Below, one piece after another: positions 9,226 to 19,489 of a DNA stretch of 64,000 nt. The position numbers were made by a program, and so were the translations under genes. How positions within the stretch are numbered: the stretch's first letter is position 1; each line of letters begins with the position of its first letter. The notes under the pieces are model-generated. The model was not told where the DNA came from. It worked only from the letters and a program-made list of their open reading frames with translations, and did no database searches. Source of the DNA: Nostoc spongiaeforme FACHB-130 (lineage in GTDB: Bacteria > Cyanobacteriota > Cyanobacteriia > Cyanobacteriales > Nostocaceae); assembly GCF_014698475.1 (NCBI RefSeq), contig NZ_JACJTB010000021.1, forward strand, positions 40,550 through 104,549, in the 5' to 3' direction.

Positions 9226-9531
9226 TTACCATTTCAGGAGATTAAACTGCTCCATATCGACGGTATCACGGTTGCGATAAATGGCCAAAACGATCGCCAA
9301 ACCTACCGCCGCTTCGGCAGCAGCCACAGTAATGACAAATACGGTAAATACTTGGCCTTTAATTAATGTTGAGTCAAGAAAGTTGGAAAATGCCATTAAA
9401 TTCAAATTAACAGCATTTAGCAGTAGCTCAATTGACATCAGCACCCGCACAGCATTACGACTGGTAATTAAACCATAAATGCCGATACAAAACAAAGCGG
9501 CGGCCAGTAATAAAAAGTACTGAAGTTGCAT
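9226..9531 (-). CDS. ndhE: NAD(P)H-quinone oxidoreductase subunit 4L (NdhE)
   Basis: 101 residues from ATG 9531 (MQLQYFLLL...), the family's normal start. A longer open frame to 9606 runs into repeat DNA and is not used. Three transmembrane helices are visible, with the conserved [10 protein letters not shown] segment (glutamate of helix 2) and [17 protein letters not shown] in helix 3. It is the NuoK-type proton-pathway subunit of cyanobacterial NDH-1 in the thylakoid membrane. Fourth gene of ndhAIGE. Confidence 0.95.
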   Translation of the reverse strand: MQLQYFLLLAAALFCIGIYGLITSRNAVRVLMSIELLLNAVNLNLMAFSNFLDSTLIKGQVFTVFVITVAAAEAAVGLAIVLAIYRNRDTVDMEQFNLLKW

Positions 9532-9539
9532 GAATCCTA

Positions 9540-9794
9540 TTATTCCTTCTCTAATATGCTGGACAAGGTAAAAGGCAAAAGGCAAAAGTAAAAAGTTAGA
9601 AAGCAAAAGAAAGAAAAAGAAAATAGTTGGTTATGAAGGTTTTGCCGCATCTAACCCATTCTTTTTACTTTTTACTCTTGCGAGTTCGCCAGTTGACGAC
9701 AGTTGCCTCAAGTCGGGAGACCCGCCCACGGCACTGTCTCCTTTATGCCGGGGAACCCGTCCACCGCACTGGCTCACTTTTTACTTTTTACTTT
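9540..9794. repeat. Repeat-filled spacer between ndhG and ndhE
   Basis: The 263-bp spacer holds purine-rich AAAAGGCAAAAG-type short repeats at one end and TTTTTACTTTTTAC repeats at the other. Between them (~9680-9775) lies a GC-rich block with GTCGGGAGACCCGCCC and GCCGGGGAACCCGTCC, two related palindromic units. This resembles nested insertion of small dispersed repeats. There is no gene in it. Confidence 0.6.
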
Positions 9795-10394
9795 TTAGTC
9801 TTGGCTGTCTCTACCTGCTGATACAAGTTCTCTGGGGCGTTCTGGCAAAGTTAGAACAGTTGACTGTGAAACTTGATCTGGCAGATACTCACGTCGCGCC
9901 AAAATAATTGCGCCTACCATTGCCATCAGCAACAAAATAGAAGCCAACTCAAAGGGTAATAAAAAGTCGCTGAAGAAATGCTCACCAATCAACACTATCG
10001 AACTTTCACCAGCTACGGGTGTAGTGGAGTATGCCCAAGGTGTTGCCAAAACCATTGCACTCAACAAGCCAAATAGCCCAATACTAACTACACCTGTGAG
10101 TACTTTCCGCACTCCAGCACTAGGAAATGGCGCAAAATCTTGGCGTTTGTTCACCAACATAATGGCGAACAAAATTAACACGTTAACCGCCCCAACATAA
10201 ATCAGCACTTGGGCTGCGGCTACAAAGTCCGCATTAAGCAACAGGTACATTCCCGCGATGCTGATAAATACGCCTCCTAGCAAAAAGGCAGAATAAACAA
10301 TGCTGGAAGACAACACTACACCAAGTGCTGCGCCAATTAGCATTACTGCTAGTACGCCAAACGAAATAATCTGTACACCTTCCGCTAGATTCAC
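9795..10394 (-). CDS. ndhG: NAD(P)H-quinone oxidoreductase subunit 6 (NdhG)
   Basis: About 199 residues from GTG 10394, chosen because GAGG lies ~10 bases upstream and family members begin MNLAEGVQ. An upstream TTG (10412) is also open. Five membrane helices are visible, including the conserved YVGAVNVLILFAIMLVNKR and LLLMAMVGAIILARRE segments. NuoJ-type subunit of the membrane arm of NDH-1, between ndhI and ndhE. Confidence 0.94.
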   Translation of the reverse strand: MNLAEGVQIISFGVLAVMLIGAALGVVLSSSIVYSAFLLGGVFISIAGMYLLLNADFVAAAQVLIYVGAVNVLILFAIMLVNKRQDFAPFPSAGVRKVLTGVVSIGLFGLLSAMVLATPWAYSTTPVAGESSIVLIGEHFFSDFLLPFELASILLLMAMVGAIILARREYLPDQVSQSTVLTLPERPRELVSAGRDSQD

Positions 10395-10474
10395 TTTTTT
10401 ATCCTCGGTCAATGGTTATTAGTCATGAGTCATTAGTCATTAGTAAAGGACAAAGAACAAATGACTTATGACAT

Positions 10475-11050
10475 TTATTTTTCTGCAAGGTCTTCTGGAC
10501 GTGCGCCAGCGCGGGGTGCATCTGCGGGGACACCGTGGGGTTCAAGTACGCCTTTGGGTAGATAAACCAGTTCGCGTAGCGGTGTCACCATTGGATCATT
10601 TGTGACTTTGTAAGGCAGACGGCCGAGAGCTACACTGTCATAGTTCAGTTCATGGCGATCGTAGGTGGAAAGTTCGTATTCTTCTGTCATGGATAGACAG
10701 TTGGTGGGACAGTATTCCACACAGTTACCACAGAAGATACAAACCCCAAAGTCGATGCTGTAGTGTTTGAGCTTTTTCTTTTTGCTAGCTTTTTCAAATT
10801 CCCAATCAACTACAGGTAAGTTAATGGGACATACACGCACACAGACTTCGCAGGCGATACATTTATCAAATTCATAGTGAATCCTACCGCGAAACCGTTC
10901 TCCAGGAATGAGTTTCTCGTAAGGGTACTGTACGGTAACTGGTCGCCGCCGCATGTGGTCAAAGGTGACGGATAGCCCCTGACCGATGTAACGACCAGCT
11001 TGTACTGCTTCTTTGGCGTAATCACCAACTTGCTTCAGGAACTTTAGCAT
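10475..11050 (-). CDS. ndhI: NAD(P)H-quinone oxidoreductase subunit I (NdhI), 2x[4Fe-4S]
   Basis: 191 residues. Two complete ferredoxin-type cluster motifs are present: [12 protein letters not shown] (~63-74) and [12 protein letters not shown] (~103-114). These clusters carry electrons from ferredoxin toward plastoquinone at the junction of the peripheral and membrane arms. Second gene of ndhAIGE. The cyanobacterial C-terminal extension is present (rich in Ala, Pro and Gly). Confidence 0.96.
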   Translation of the reverse strand: MLKFLKQVGDYAKEAVQAGRYIGQGLSVTFDHMRRRPVTVQYPYEKLIPGERFRGRIHYEFDKCIACEVCVRVCPINLPVVDWEFEKASKKKKLKHYSIDFGVCIFCGNCVEYCPTNCLSMTEEYELSTYDRHELNYDSVALGRLPYKVTNDPMVTPLRELVYLPKGVLEPHGVPADAPRAGARPEDLAEK

Positions 11051-11143
11051 TGTGTTTCACTCTCTCTTTTTTGTCATTTGTCCTTTGTCATTGATCTTTG
11101 GTCATTTGTTCTTTGCTAATGACCAATGACTAATGACAATTGA
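11051..11143. repeat. Short tandem heptamer repeats in the ndhA-ndhI spacer
   Basis: The 93-bp spacer is made almost wholly of variants of TTTGTCA/TGACAAA units. A similar array fills 10413-10474 between ndhI and ndhG. These are the STRR-type heptamers common in Nostocales. Confidence 0.75.
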
Positions 11144-12262
11144 CTATCCACCAAAAGCGACGGGAAAGGCTAATTTCAGGGCTGCGGTTAATAGAAGATT
11201 AACCAAACCTACAGGTAACAAAAACTTCCATCCTAAATCTAAGAGTTGGTCAATGCGTACGCGGGGTACTGTCCAGCGCAAGAGGATGGCGATAAACACT
11301 AGGAAGTAGGCTTTGAGTACGGTCATTGTAATACCCAAACCAGCAGTGACTACTTGTAAGACAGGATTAGTTTCACTGACACCTAACAAACTAGCGATGG
11401 TGTTGATGGGAAAGGGAAAATCCCAACCGCCTAAATATAGTACTGATACCAATAAAGCAGAAAGCACTAAGTTGACGTAGGAACTGAGGTAGAACAAAGC
11501 AAATTTCATGCCTGAGTACTCAGTTTGATAACCTGCTACGAGTTCTTCTTCTGCTTCGGGTAAGTCGAAGGGTAAGCGTTCACATTCTGCTAAAGCGGCA
11601 ATCCAAAAGATGAGAAAGCCGACTGGTTGTCGCCATATATTCCAGCCGAGGATACCGTAACCAGATTGTTGATTGACGATATCAACGGTGCTGAGGCTGT
11701 TAGACATCATAGCGATCGCCAGCACACTCAGCGCCAGAGGAATTTCATAACTAATAGATTGCGCTGCTGCTCGCAAGCCCCCTAAGAGGGAGTATTTATT
11801 ATTGGATGCGTAGCCTGCCATTAACAAGCCAATTGGCTGAATGCTAGACAAGGCAATCCACAAAAACACCCCCATACCCACGTTAGTAATTACAATATTC
11901 TGTCCAAACGGCACAATCAAATAAGACAGAAATACTGGCAGTACCACAATGATGGGGCCGAGAGTAAATAACCAGGGGTCAGCTTTACCTGGTACAATGT
12001 CTTCCTTAAACACCAGCTTTAAACCATCGGCAACTGGAGCAAGTAAGCCAAAAGCCCCAATAAATTCAGGGCCGATTCGCTGCTGTGCTGCTGCTGAAAT
12101 TTTTCTTTCCAGCCACACACACACTAATACACCCACTGTTGCCCCAATCAGCATCAGGATCATTGGCAACGGCATCCAAAGTGCTTTGGCTGTGCTGTCT
12201 GATAGTCCTAAATCCGTCAGGGATTTAATAAACGTTCCTTGAAGGTCAATTCCTGAATTCAT
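11144..12262 (-). CDS. ndhA: NAD(P)H-quinone oxidoreductase subunit 1 (NdhA)
   Basis: 372 residues with about eight membrane helices, the NuoH-type subunit that forms the quinone pocket at the base of the peripheral arm. Conserved stretches include [40 protein letters not shown] and [20 protein letters not shown] (acidic quinone-site loop). First gene of ndhA-ndhI-ndhG-ndhE-nadK on the minus strand. Confidence 0.96.
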   Translation of the reverse strand: MNSGIDLQGTFIKSLTDLGLSDSTAKALWMPLPMILMLIGATVGVLVCVWLERKISAAAQQRIGPEFIGAFGLLAPVADGLKLVFKEDIVPGKADPWLFTLGPIIVVLPVFLSYLIVPFGQNIVITNVGMGVFLWIALSSIQPIGLLMAGYASNNKYSLLGGLRAAAQSISYEIPLALSVLAIAMMSNSLSTVDIVNQQSGYGILGWNIWRQPVGFLIFWIAALAECERLPFDLPEAEEELVAGYQTEYSGMKFALFYLSSYVNLVLSALLVSVLYLGGWDFPFPINTIASLLGVSETNPVLQVVTAGLGITMTVLKAYFLVFIAILLRWTVPRVRIDQLLDLGWKFLLPVGLVNLLLTAALKLAFPVAFGG

Positions 12263-12742
12263 GTTTCCGCTCTTTAAGTCAGTTGAGGTATGAAGTGTGT
12301 AGACACCCTTTGGGTGGCTTCCCGGAGGGTAGTATGAAGTATGAAGTATGAATTTTCTACTTCAGCCTTCAGCCTTCAGCCTTTCTGAGATGACTCCTGA
12401 TTGAAGATTTATTGCCATATTCCCATGCCTAGTATATCGTTGCATGGTTTTCAGTCCCTGTAGCTATACAAGAACTTCTGCTTATAGGTAGGATTGGTAT
12501 TCGCTATGGGGGATGAAAAAGTCAAAAGTAAAAAGTTAAAAGGCAAAAGAGTTTGAGCTTTTTACTTTTGCCTTTTATCTTTTGACTTCATTGCCCATAC
12601 CACAGGCAAACATCAAAAAACTGCCGCTTCCATGCTGGCAACGGTTATTTGCTGCTTATAGGATTTCTGATTCCCTAAATTGGGGGTTGATGCTGATATT
12701 TTTACTTGTAGGTAGGTGCTTGCTGAACGGACACACGGCTAG
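12263..12742. other. 480-bp intergenic region upstream of ndhA
   Basis: No gene seen. It contains GAAGTATGAAGTATGAAGTAT and CTTCAGCCTTCAGCCTTCAG short tandem arrays (~12330-12382), a palindromic block with CCCTTTGGGTGGCTTCCCGG (~12308-12327), and a long inverted repeat around 12527-12586 (GTCAAAAGTAAAAAG against CTTTTTACTTTTGCC). The ndhA promoter should lie here, but I cannot place it. Confidence 0.6.
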
Positions 12743-13879
12743 TTAACGTTGTTCGAGCGGGGTGTAAGGAACTTCGTGTTTACCGTTGTAAACCTGGGTG
12801 GGACGGAAAATACGGTTTTCTGCTAGTTGTTCTTTCCAATGAGCTAACCAACCAGCAACGCGGGCGATCGCAAATATTGGTGTAAACAAGTCTGTAGGAA
12901 TGCCCATCTTCCTATACACCAAACCAGAATAAAAGTCAACATTAGGGTAGATGCCTTTGTGACCAAGTTTTTCCTCGACTACCCGTTCCATTTCTTGGGC
13001 AATGTCGTAGTATTTATCTCCCCCAAACTTGTCAAACAGTTGCTCGGCAAGCTCTTGGAGAATGATAGCGCGTGGATCTTTAACTTTGTAGACGCGATGC
13101 CCAAAGCCCATCAGTTTTTGTTTGTTTTGTAGGCGCTCCTCAACATAAGGACGGACGTTTTCGACTGAGCCGATTTCTTCCAACATCTGAATGACTTCTT
13201 CGTTGGCTCCACCGTGTAAAGGGCCGCCCAAGGTGCCTACAGCACTAGCTACTACAGCATAAGGGTCAGTCAAGGTAGAAGCTGTTACCCTAGCACTAAA
13301 GGTCGAAGCATTCATTGTATGCTCAACGTGCAGAATTAAGCAGATGTCAAAGATTTTTGCCGCTAAAGCATCCGGTTCTTTCTCGTTGAGCATGTAGAGA
13401 AAATTGGCGGAATAATCTAGGTCATCGCGGGGCTTTACAGGGTCATTCCCCTTACGCATTAACTGGAATGCAGCCACCATTGTGGGGATAGTTGCTATCA
13501 AGCGCACAACTGAATCCCGAATGTAGGCAGGGTTATGTAAATCACGTAGGGAGTAAAACAAGCCTAAAGCCGCCGCCGAGGCTTGCAGAGCATCCATTGG
13601 ATGGCCGCTTTCCGGGAAGGATTTCATCATGTCCCGAATCCGGTATTTAATCCGCCTGTGGAGGCGAACTTCTTCCTCAAATGCTTTGAGTTCTTCTTTA
13701 CTTGGCAATTCACCCCAGATCAGGAGATAAGCAGTTTCGAGAAAGGTACTTTTGGCGGCTAACTCCTCAATCCGGATGCCACGATATTCTAGTATTCCCT
13801 TCTGCCCATCCACGTAGCTGATACTCGATTGGGCTGCGGGAATGCCTTCTAAACCGGGCTTGTATTCGCACACCATCAT
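12743..13879 (-). CDS. gltA: Citrate synthase
   Basis: 378 residues, type I citrate synthase length. It condenses acetyl-CoA and oxaloacetate to citrate. Catalytic regions are visible: EHTMNASTFSARV (first His region), GGPLHGGANEEVI (second His), GFGHRVYKVKDPRA and a late NVDFYSGLVYRKMGIP segment with the catalytic Asp. It is a single gene. Cyanobacteria use it mainly to make 2-oxoglutarate for nitrogen assimilation. Aconitase B lies at 39.9-42.5 kb of this window. Confidence 0.95.
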   Translation of the reverse strand: MMVCEYKPGLEGIPAAQSSISYVDGQKGILEYRGIRIEELAAKSTFLETAYLLIWGELPSKEELKAFEEEVRLHRRIKYRIRDMMKSFPESGHPMDALQASAAALGLFYSLRDLHNPAYIRDSVVRLIATIPTMVAAFQLMRKGNDPVKPRDDLDYSANFLYMLNEKEPDALAAKIFDICLILHVEHTMNASTFSARVTASTLTDPYAVVASAVGTLGGPLHGGANEEVIQMLEEIGSVENVRPYVEERLQNKQKLMGFGHRVYKVKDPRAIILQELAEQLFDKFGGDKYYDIAQEMERVVEEKLGHKGIYPNVDFYSGLVYRKMGIPTDLFTPIFAIARVAGWLAHWKEQLAENRIFRPTQVYNGKHEVPYTPLEQR

Positions 13880-13991
13880 GGCAACACCATTTGCTTTGTG
13901 AAATATTCGATCACGCTAACTTACCAGAAATTATTTTCGCCATAACAGTAGTCGCTATCACAACAATTCTTCGAGAAGAGTTGAAAAACTG

Positions 13992-14486
13992 TTATAGCAA
14001 GTACTTGGGTGGTGTCAACCAGAACATTTGACTACGACCCACAACAGCTCCTGCTTCTGGCAGTTTTACTCCGATCATACCTGCTTTTTTCAGGACTAAA
14101 CAGCCTTTGACCTCTCCCCAAAGGAGAATTTCTGCCCAGTTGCTTAAATCAGGTTCATGTCCAACCAAGGCAAGTTGGGTATTTGGCGCATAATTTTTCG
14201 GTTCTAACCAGTAAACTAACCAATTGGAAAAATGACCACCAGGAGCGAGGTGAGAAGATTCTTCTAATTGTGAACCCAGTCCGGTGGCGACAAGAATTTC
14301 TGCTGTTTGACGAGCGCGGACTAAGGGACTGGCGACAATTAAATTAAACTGCAAATCTAGCTTGAGCAGACGCTGGGCGACTTTCTCGGTTTTTTGCCGT
14401 CCTTCTTTGGTGAGTTCTCTTTCCTCATCTTTAATGCCAGCCTGCCGCTCTTGGGCGATGCCATGACGAATCAGATACAGTTCCAC
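13992..14486 (-). CDS. sixA: Phosphohistidine phosphatase SixA-like (histidine phosphatase family)
   Basis: 164 residues. The N-terminal LYLIRHGIA carries the phosphate-accepting histidine of the RHG motif. LIVASPLVRARQTAEIL and LALVGHEPDLSNWAEILL supply the second histidine (GHEP). Length and motifs fit SixA, which removes phosphate from His in two-component phosphorelays. It sits 112 bp upstream of gltA on the same strand, perhaps as a separate unit. Confidence 0.85.
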   Translation of the reverse strand: MELYLIRHGIAQERQAGIKDEERELTKEGRQKTEKVAQRLLKLDLQFNLIVASPLVRARQTAEILVATGLGSQLEESSHLAPGGHFSNWLVYWLEPKNYAPNTQLALVGHEPDLSNWAEILLWGEVKGCLVLKKAGMIGVKLPEAGAVVGRSQMFWLTPPKYLL

Positions 14487-14970
14487 AATAATAGCCCTGA
14501 TTGCTGAGTTAGGATTTACGCCTGATGTTATTTAAGATATCCTAATTATTCTTGAATACTACAAGTGCAGTAGTGTTGGCGATCGCATTAACTATTTTGA
14601 TATTTTAATCCTTTGGCACTCGCAGTCATTCCATACATTAAGGTCTTACCAGATCATGGATTAGTGCGATCGCTTTTATAACTCCGCGTTTTAGAATTCA
14701 ATTCCCATAGGCAAAGAAGCCATCATACTCGATACTTACTTTTTAATAATTATTTGGGTTAGTTTTTGTATTACTTTTGTAATATAAAATATCAAGGATG
14801 ACGGATGCTACAGTTCTTATACGGACTACGGAGTTGTTACAAAAAGTGTTAACCAATCTAGGCAAGATAGACTAGATTGATATTTAAAAAAATACCCCAC
14901 AATATTAGCAGCTTTAAATATTTTAATTATGATTCAGTTGTAAACTTTTAAAGTTATTAATTTCAATATT
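14487..14970. other. 484-bp intergenic region between sixA and the DUF4007 gene
   Basis: AT-rich, with no credible ORF. It holds the divergent promoters of sixA and the DUF4007 operon and two HIP1-like GCGATCGC sites (~14579, ~14667). No clear operator palindrome or terminator is seen. Confidence 0.5.
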
Positions 14971-15885
14971 ATGATCCAAACTCATCTAAACTTAAAATAT
15001 CTAGAAACTGCTGTTAACCCAACATTTGCGAACCATGAAACTTTTCATCCGCGTTTTGGCTGGTTGAAAAAAGGATTTGATGCAGCTAAGAAAAATCCTG
15101 GAGTTTTCTTACTAGATGATGCACCTGTGCGTTTAGGTGTTGGTAAAAATATGGTACGTGCTATTCGTTATTGGTGTAGTGCGTTTAAGCTAATTGATAA
15201 AAATAATTCACCGACAACATTTGGCGAAAAACTTTTGGGAAGTAATGGCTGGGATGCTTATTTAGAAGATCCGGCTTCATTGTGGTTGTTACATTGGAAT
15301 TTGTTGAAACCTACTTGTGAAGCGGCGGCTTGGTATTATATTTTTAATGTTTTTCGAGATTTAGATTTTACCAAAGAAGACATTTTAGTTGGTTTACAAG
15401 ACTATATAAAGAGTTTTGATAAAAAAATTGCTGATTCATCTTTTATGAAAGATATCAGTTGTATTTTAAGAATGTATGCGACACAAGAGTTTATTAGAGA
15501 TAATAGCCCCATAGAAGATTCGATTGATTGTCCTTTTAATGAACTGGGTTTAATTCGTCATTTTGGTAAAAGTTATCAGTTTAAAATTGGTGCGAAAGCT
15601 AATTTACCTGCATCGGTGATAGTTGCCACTTGTTTAGAGTATGCTAGTTGGGCAAATCAAGACAGCAATACAATTACTATTCGCAAGTTACTTTATGATG
15701 AAGGTAGCCCAGGGATGGTATTTAAATTGACAGAGAGTGTTTTATTGGCAGCTATTGAAAAAGTGACTAAGGAATTTAACGCGATAATTCTAGAAGATAC
15801 CGCAGGTTTGATTCAGTTATCTTCACCGGAAAATCCAGAGATATTAGCTGAAGAAATTTTAGATAGATATTATCTGAGAGAATAG
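14971..15885 (+). CDS. DUF4007 family protein of a defence-type locus
   Basis: 304 residues, recognised by the start region FANHETFHPRFGWLKKGFDA, followed by a winged-helix-like stretch (APVRLGVGKNMVRAIRYWCSAFKLI). DUF4007 proteins are found with DndC-like PAPS reductases, large P-loop ATPases and helicases in DNA-modification/phosphorothioation-type systems. Their biochemical role is not established. The next gene, a giant ATPase, starts 46 bp downstream on the same strand, so the two are probably co-transcribed. The gene looks intact. Confidence 0.8.
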   Translation: MIQTHLNLKYLETAVNPTFANHETFHPRFGWLKKGFDAAKKNPGVFLLDDAPVRLGVGKNMVRAIRYWCSAFKLIDKNNSPTTFGEKLLGSNGWDAYLEDPASLWLLHWNLLKPTCEAAAWYYIFNVFRDLDFTKEDILVGLQDYIKSFDKKIADSSFMKDISCILRMYATQEFIRDNSPIEDSIDCPFNELGLIRHFGKSYQFKIGAKANLPASVIVATCLEYASWANQDSNTITIRKLLYDEGSPGMVFKLTESVLLAAIEKVTKEFNAIILEDTAGLIQLSSPENPEILAEEILDRYYLRE

Positions 15886-15931
15886 GATTAAAAGAAAAAT
15901 TAGGATTATATCTATATATTTATTGATAAAC

Positions 15932-18900
15932 ATGAGTGAAATTATGACTAACAAAAAGCTATCCTATTATTTTAGTTTGCAGCGTCGCTATTCTCGGTCT
16001 ATTAATTTAGAAAGAGATTTAGATAGTGTGGAAGCTTTAGAGGGTTATGTACTGACGAAAAGAGCGATTGATTCGCTCAAACGAATTTTAAATAATTTTA
16101 ATAACAATGAAGGGAATAGGGCTTGGACTTTAACTAGTGTTTACGGAACTGGAAAATCGGCTTTTGCTCATTATTTAATTTCTCTGGCGGCTAAATCCCA
16201 GAGTAAAATTTACCTTAAAGCTTTAGCGATCGCTGAGGATAAATTAGGTAAAAATAGTGAGATTTATCAATTAATCCAAGAGAAAATTAACCCTAAAGGA
16301 TTAATTCGGGCTGTGGCTACGGGACAAAGAGAACCAATTAGCCATACTATTATTCGGGCTTTGTTGACTGGTGTAGATAATTTTTGGACTGCTAGTCAAA
16401 GAAATAAAATCGGCGTTGTACGTCAGTTGGTAGATTTAGAAGCGGAAATTAATGATGGTGGAAAGGTTGATGGCAGAGAAATTCCGCATTTGATATTAGA
16501 ATTGGCTAAGGAATCAGGAACGGGTGTTTTTCTGGTAATTGATGAATTAGGGAAGAATCTAGAGTATGCGGCTCATGCTCAAGGTGATGAAGATTTATAT
16601 CTTTTACAACAATTAGCAGAATTACCAAAAGATAGTCAACATCCCGTTTATGTTTTAGGAATTTTACATCAAGCCTTTGGGGAATATAGTCAAAGATTAG
16701 CGACAATTCAACGCAACGAATGGGCGAAGATTCAGGGGAGATTTGAAGATATTCCCTTTACTGAATCATCGGGACAAATGATGGGTTTGATTGGTGCAGC
16801 AATTAACTCTTCAGCCGCAGCTAATATTGAAAGCGCGACTCATACTTATGCACAGGAGTGGAGTAAGTATCTAGAATCGGTTATTGTCGATGAGGAAGTT
16901 ACAGCGCAAGTAATTAAAAATGTTTATCCTCTACATCCCTTAGCGGCTTTGGTGTTACCAAGTTTGTGTCAAAAGTATGCTCAAAATGACCGTTCTTTGT
17001 TTACTTTTTTAACGAGTAGTGAACCTTTATCATTTCGGAATTTTCTGGAAGAGGTAGCAGTTAAAGATTATGAACTACCTTGTCTGAAAGTCTACCAAGT
17101 TTACGATTATTTTATTGAGTCGGCGGGTATGGGTTTAGCTTCTCGCCCAAATTTGCAAAGATGGGTGGAAGTGCAGGATTTAATTAACGATGCTAAACGT
17201 TTAGAAGAAGATAGTCTGAGGGTATTAAAAACGATTGGGATTTTTAACCTGATTACTATTACAGGTTCGATGCGGGCGACGAGAAATTTAGTTTGTTTAG
17301 CGATGTGTAATTTCCCCACAGCCGCAGATATTAATTATTGGCAGGAAATTATTGATAAACTACTCAAACAAAATCTCATTACCCACCGTCGTCAATTAGA
17401 TGAATTGCGGATTTGGCAAGGTTCAGATTTTAATGTTGATGGTGAGTTAAGTACATATATAGAACAAGAGAGGAGTCCTTTAGTTAAACTATTAACTATA
17501 CACCGTCCTCTCAAGCCTTTAGTTGCACAGCGTCACAGTTATAAAACGGGGACTTTGCGTTATTTTGAACGCCATTATTTAGATAGTTCTCAAGATTTAA
17601 CTCAGTTAACTTGTAGCAGCACAGATGCAGATGGTTTTGTCGGGTATTGGGTAGATGAAGTAATTCCAAATGCTGTTCCTGTTAATACTAGCGATGGTAA
17701 GCCATTAGTTATTTTAAGTGCGGCTAGTTTAGATATATTACGAATTCGTACTTTAGAGTTTGTGGCTTTAAGTAATATCAAAAAAACTGCTAAAGAGTTG
17801 CAAACTGATGGGGTAGCCAGAAAAGAAGTAAACTATCGCTTACAAGAAGCGGAAGAATTTTTAGATGAAACTTTAGATCAATCCTTTAGTATTGGAGTAA
17901 ATCAGCAATGTTGGATTCAAGGACAAGTTGAGACATTAAACAACATTACTGACTTTAATAGTAAGCTGTCGGAGATTTGCGATCGCACTTATCATCACAG
18001 TCCCATTTTGTGGAATGAATTAATCAACCGCCGTGATTTAACCTCCCAAGGGGCCAAGGCTAGACGGGAATTGATTCAAGCGATGTTGGAACATCAGCAT
18101 GAGGAAAGATTGGGCTTAGAAGGATATGGCCCGGAAGTGAGTATGTATTATTCTCTGTTAGAGGAAACAGGGATACATCGTCAAGAAGATGAAGACTGGG
18201 ACTTTTACCCACCATCCGAAAATTCTGGTTTAAATTCTCTGTGGGAAGCCGTTGAAGATTTTTGTCTAGCAGCAACAGAAAAAAGCCAAAGTTTTGATTT
18301 ACTCTATCAACATTTATCAGCACCACCATTTGGGGTAAAACAGGGTGCAGTTCCCGTAATTTTAGCAGCTGTATTGTTGCATCACACGGATGATTTGGGG
18401 CTGTATCAAGACGGGACATTTATTCCGGTATTGGGAACAGAACATTTTGAATTATTAGTTAAATATCCTGAACGGTTTGCAGTTAAATATTTTGCAGTTG
18501 TGGGATTAAGGGCGGAAGTTTTCAAAGAATTGGAAGTTATTTTACGTAATCCCCAGTTAAAGAAATTGGGGAAAGTACGTAACACCACTTTATTAACTGT
18601 GGTGACTCCGCTTTATCAATTTGTGAAAAAACTACCGAAATATACTCAACAAACTAAAAGACTAGCAACAGAACCAAGAGCTATTTTAAAAGCATTACAA
18701 ACCACTGTTGAACCCGATGAATTATTATTTAAAGCTTTACCCGCAGCTTGTAATTTACCTGCAATTGGGACGGAAGCTGGGGATGACGGGGTAACGGCAA
18801 GAACATTACGGACTAAATTAGTTCATGCTTTGAGAGATATTCATACAGCTTATGATCAATTATTGAGTGATTGTCAAAAATTGATTTATGAAGCCTTTGG

Positions 18901-19447
18901 GGTGAGAAGTCCAGAAACAAAATTGCGGGAAGATTTGCGAGTTAGGGCGAATTATTTAGCCGGAAAATGTATTGAACCTTTACTCAAACGCTTTATTCGG
19001 ACTGCATCAGATGAAACTAAAACTGATGCTCAATGGTTAGAAGCTTTGGTGATGATTGTAGCAGATAAACCGGCAGAATCTTGGACTGATGATGATGCAG
19101 TTGCCTTTGAGATGAAATTAGCCGATTTGGTGCGGCGGTTTAAGAATTTGGAGGCTTTGCAAAAAGAAGTCGCCGCCAAAGGCGAAGGTTTTGAAGCGCG
19201 ACGCATTACTATGACTCGTCCTGATGGTCAAGAAATCCATCAAATGGTATGGGTAGATCATGGGCGAGAGTCGCAAGTTGAAAAGATTGTGGACGAAATT
19301 TTAGCAAAATTACCTGATGATCAACAGTTAAGACAGGCGATTTTAGCAATGTTGAGTGAACGCATTTTAAATGCTGATTTACCTGAGACGGTGGTGCAAA
19401 TTAGCGATAAGGGGAATGATGAAATAGCGGGGAAAAATGCCGGTTAA
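15932..19447 (+). CDS. Large P-loop ATPase of the DUF4007-associated system
   Basis: 1171 residues from ATG 15932 (TTG 15923 is also open). Walker A is TLTSVYGTGKSAFAHY (~residues 66-81) and Walker B is VFLVIDELGKN (D204/E205). A long helical body follows, and the tail includes RPDGQEIHQMVWVDHG and a charged helix. Its size and layout recall BrxC/PglY-like ATPases of BREX and related systems, but I cannot assign it to a named family. It follows DUF4007 in the same operon and is probably its ATP-driven partner. No internal frameshift is visible, so this half of the system may still be made. Confidence 0.8.
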   Translation: MSEIMTNKKLSYYFSLQRRYSRSINLERDLDSVEALEGYVLTKRAIDSLKRILNNFNNNEGNRAWTLTSVYGTGKSAFAHYLISLAAKSQSKIYLKALAIAEDKLGKNSEIYQLIQEKINPKGLIRAVATGQREPISHTIIRALLTGVDNFWTASQRNKIGVVRQLVDLEAEINDGGKVDGREIPHLILELAKESGTGVFLVIDELGKNLEYAAHAQGDEDLYLLQQLAELPKDSQHPVYVLGILHQAFGEYSQRLATIQRNEWAKIQGRFEDIPFTESSGQMMGLIGAAINSSAAANIESATHTYAQEWSKYLESVIVDEEVTAQVIKNVYPLHPLAALVLPSLCQKYAQNDRSLFTFLTSSEPLSFRNFLEEVAVKDYELPCLKVYQVYDYFIESAGMGLASRPNLQRWVEVQDLINDAKRLEEDSLRVLKTIGIFNLITITGSMRATRNLVCLAMCNFPTAADINYWQEIIDKLLKQNLITHRRQLDELRIWQGSDFNVDGELSTYIEQERSPLVKLLTIHRPLKPLVAQRHSYKTGTLRYFERHYLDSSQDLTQLTCSSTDADGFVGYWVDEVIPNAVPVNTSDGKPLVILSAASLDILRIRTLEFVALSNIKKTAKELQTDGVARKEVNYRLQEAEEFLDETLDQSFSIGVNQQCWIQGQVETLNNITDFNSKLSEICDRTYHHSPILWNELINRRDLTSQGAKARRELIQAMLEHQHEERLGLEGYGPEVSMYYSLLEETGIHRQEDEDWDFYPPSENSGLNSLWEAVEDFCLAATEKSQSFDLLYQHLSAPPFGVKQGAVPVILAAVLLHHTDDLGLYQDGTFIPVLGTEHFELLVKYPERFAVKYFAVVGLRAEVFKELEVILRNPQLKKLGKVRNTTLLTVVTPLYQFVKKLPKYTQQTKRLATEPRAILKALQTTVEPDELLFKALPAACNLPAIGTEAGDDGVTARTLRTKLVHALRDIHTAYDQLLSDCQKLIYEAFGVRSPETKLREDLRVRANYLAGKCIEPLLKRFIRTASDETKTDAQWLEALVMIVADKPAESWTDDDAVAFEMKLADLVRRFKNLEALQKEVAAKGEGFEARRITMTRPDGQEIHQMVWVDHGRESQVEKIVDEILAKLPDDQQLRQAILAMLSERILNADLPETVVQISDKGNDEIAGKNAG

Positions 19448-19489
19448 TAGAAGCATTATGATGAGAAAGAGAACCTAGCAACAGTAGTT

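Noticed and set aside
9627..9821. 64-codon ORF in the ndhG-ndhE spacer
   Set aside because: Made of repeat DNA; its sequence reflects GTCGGGAGACCCGCCC-type palindromes, not a protein.
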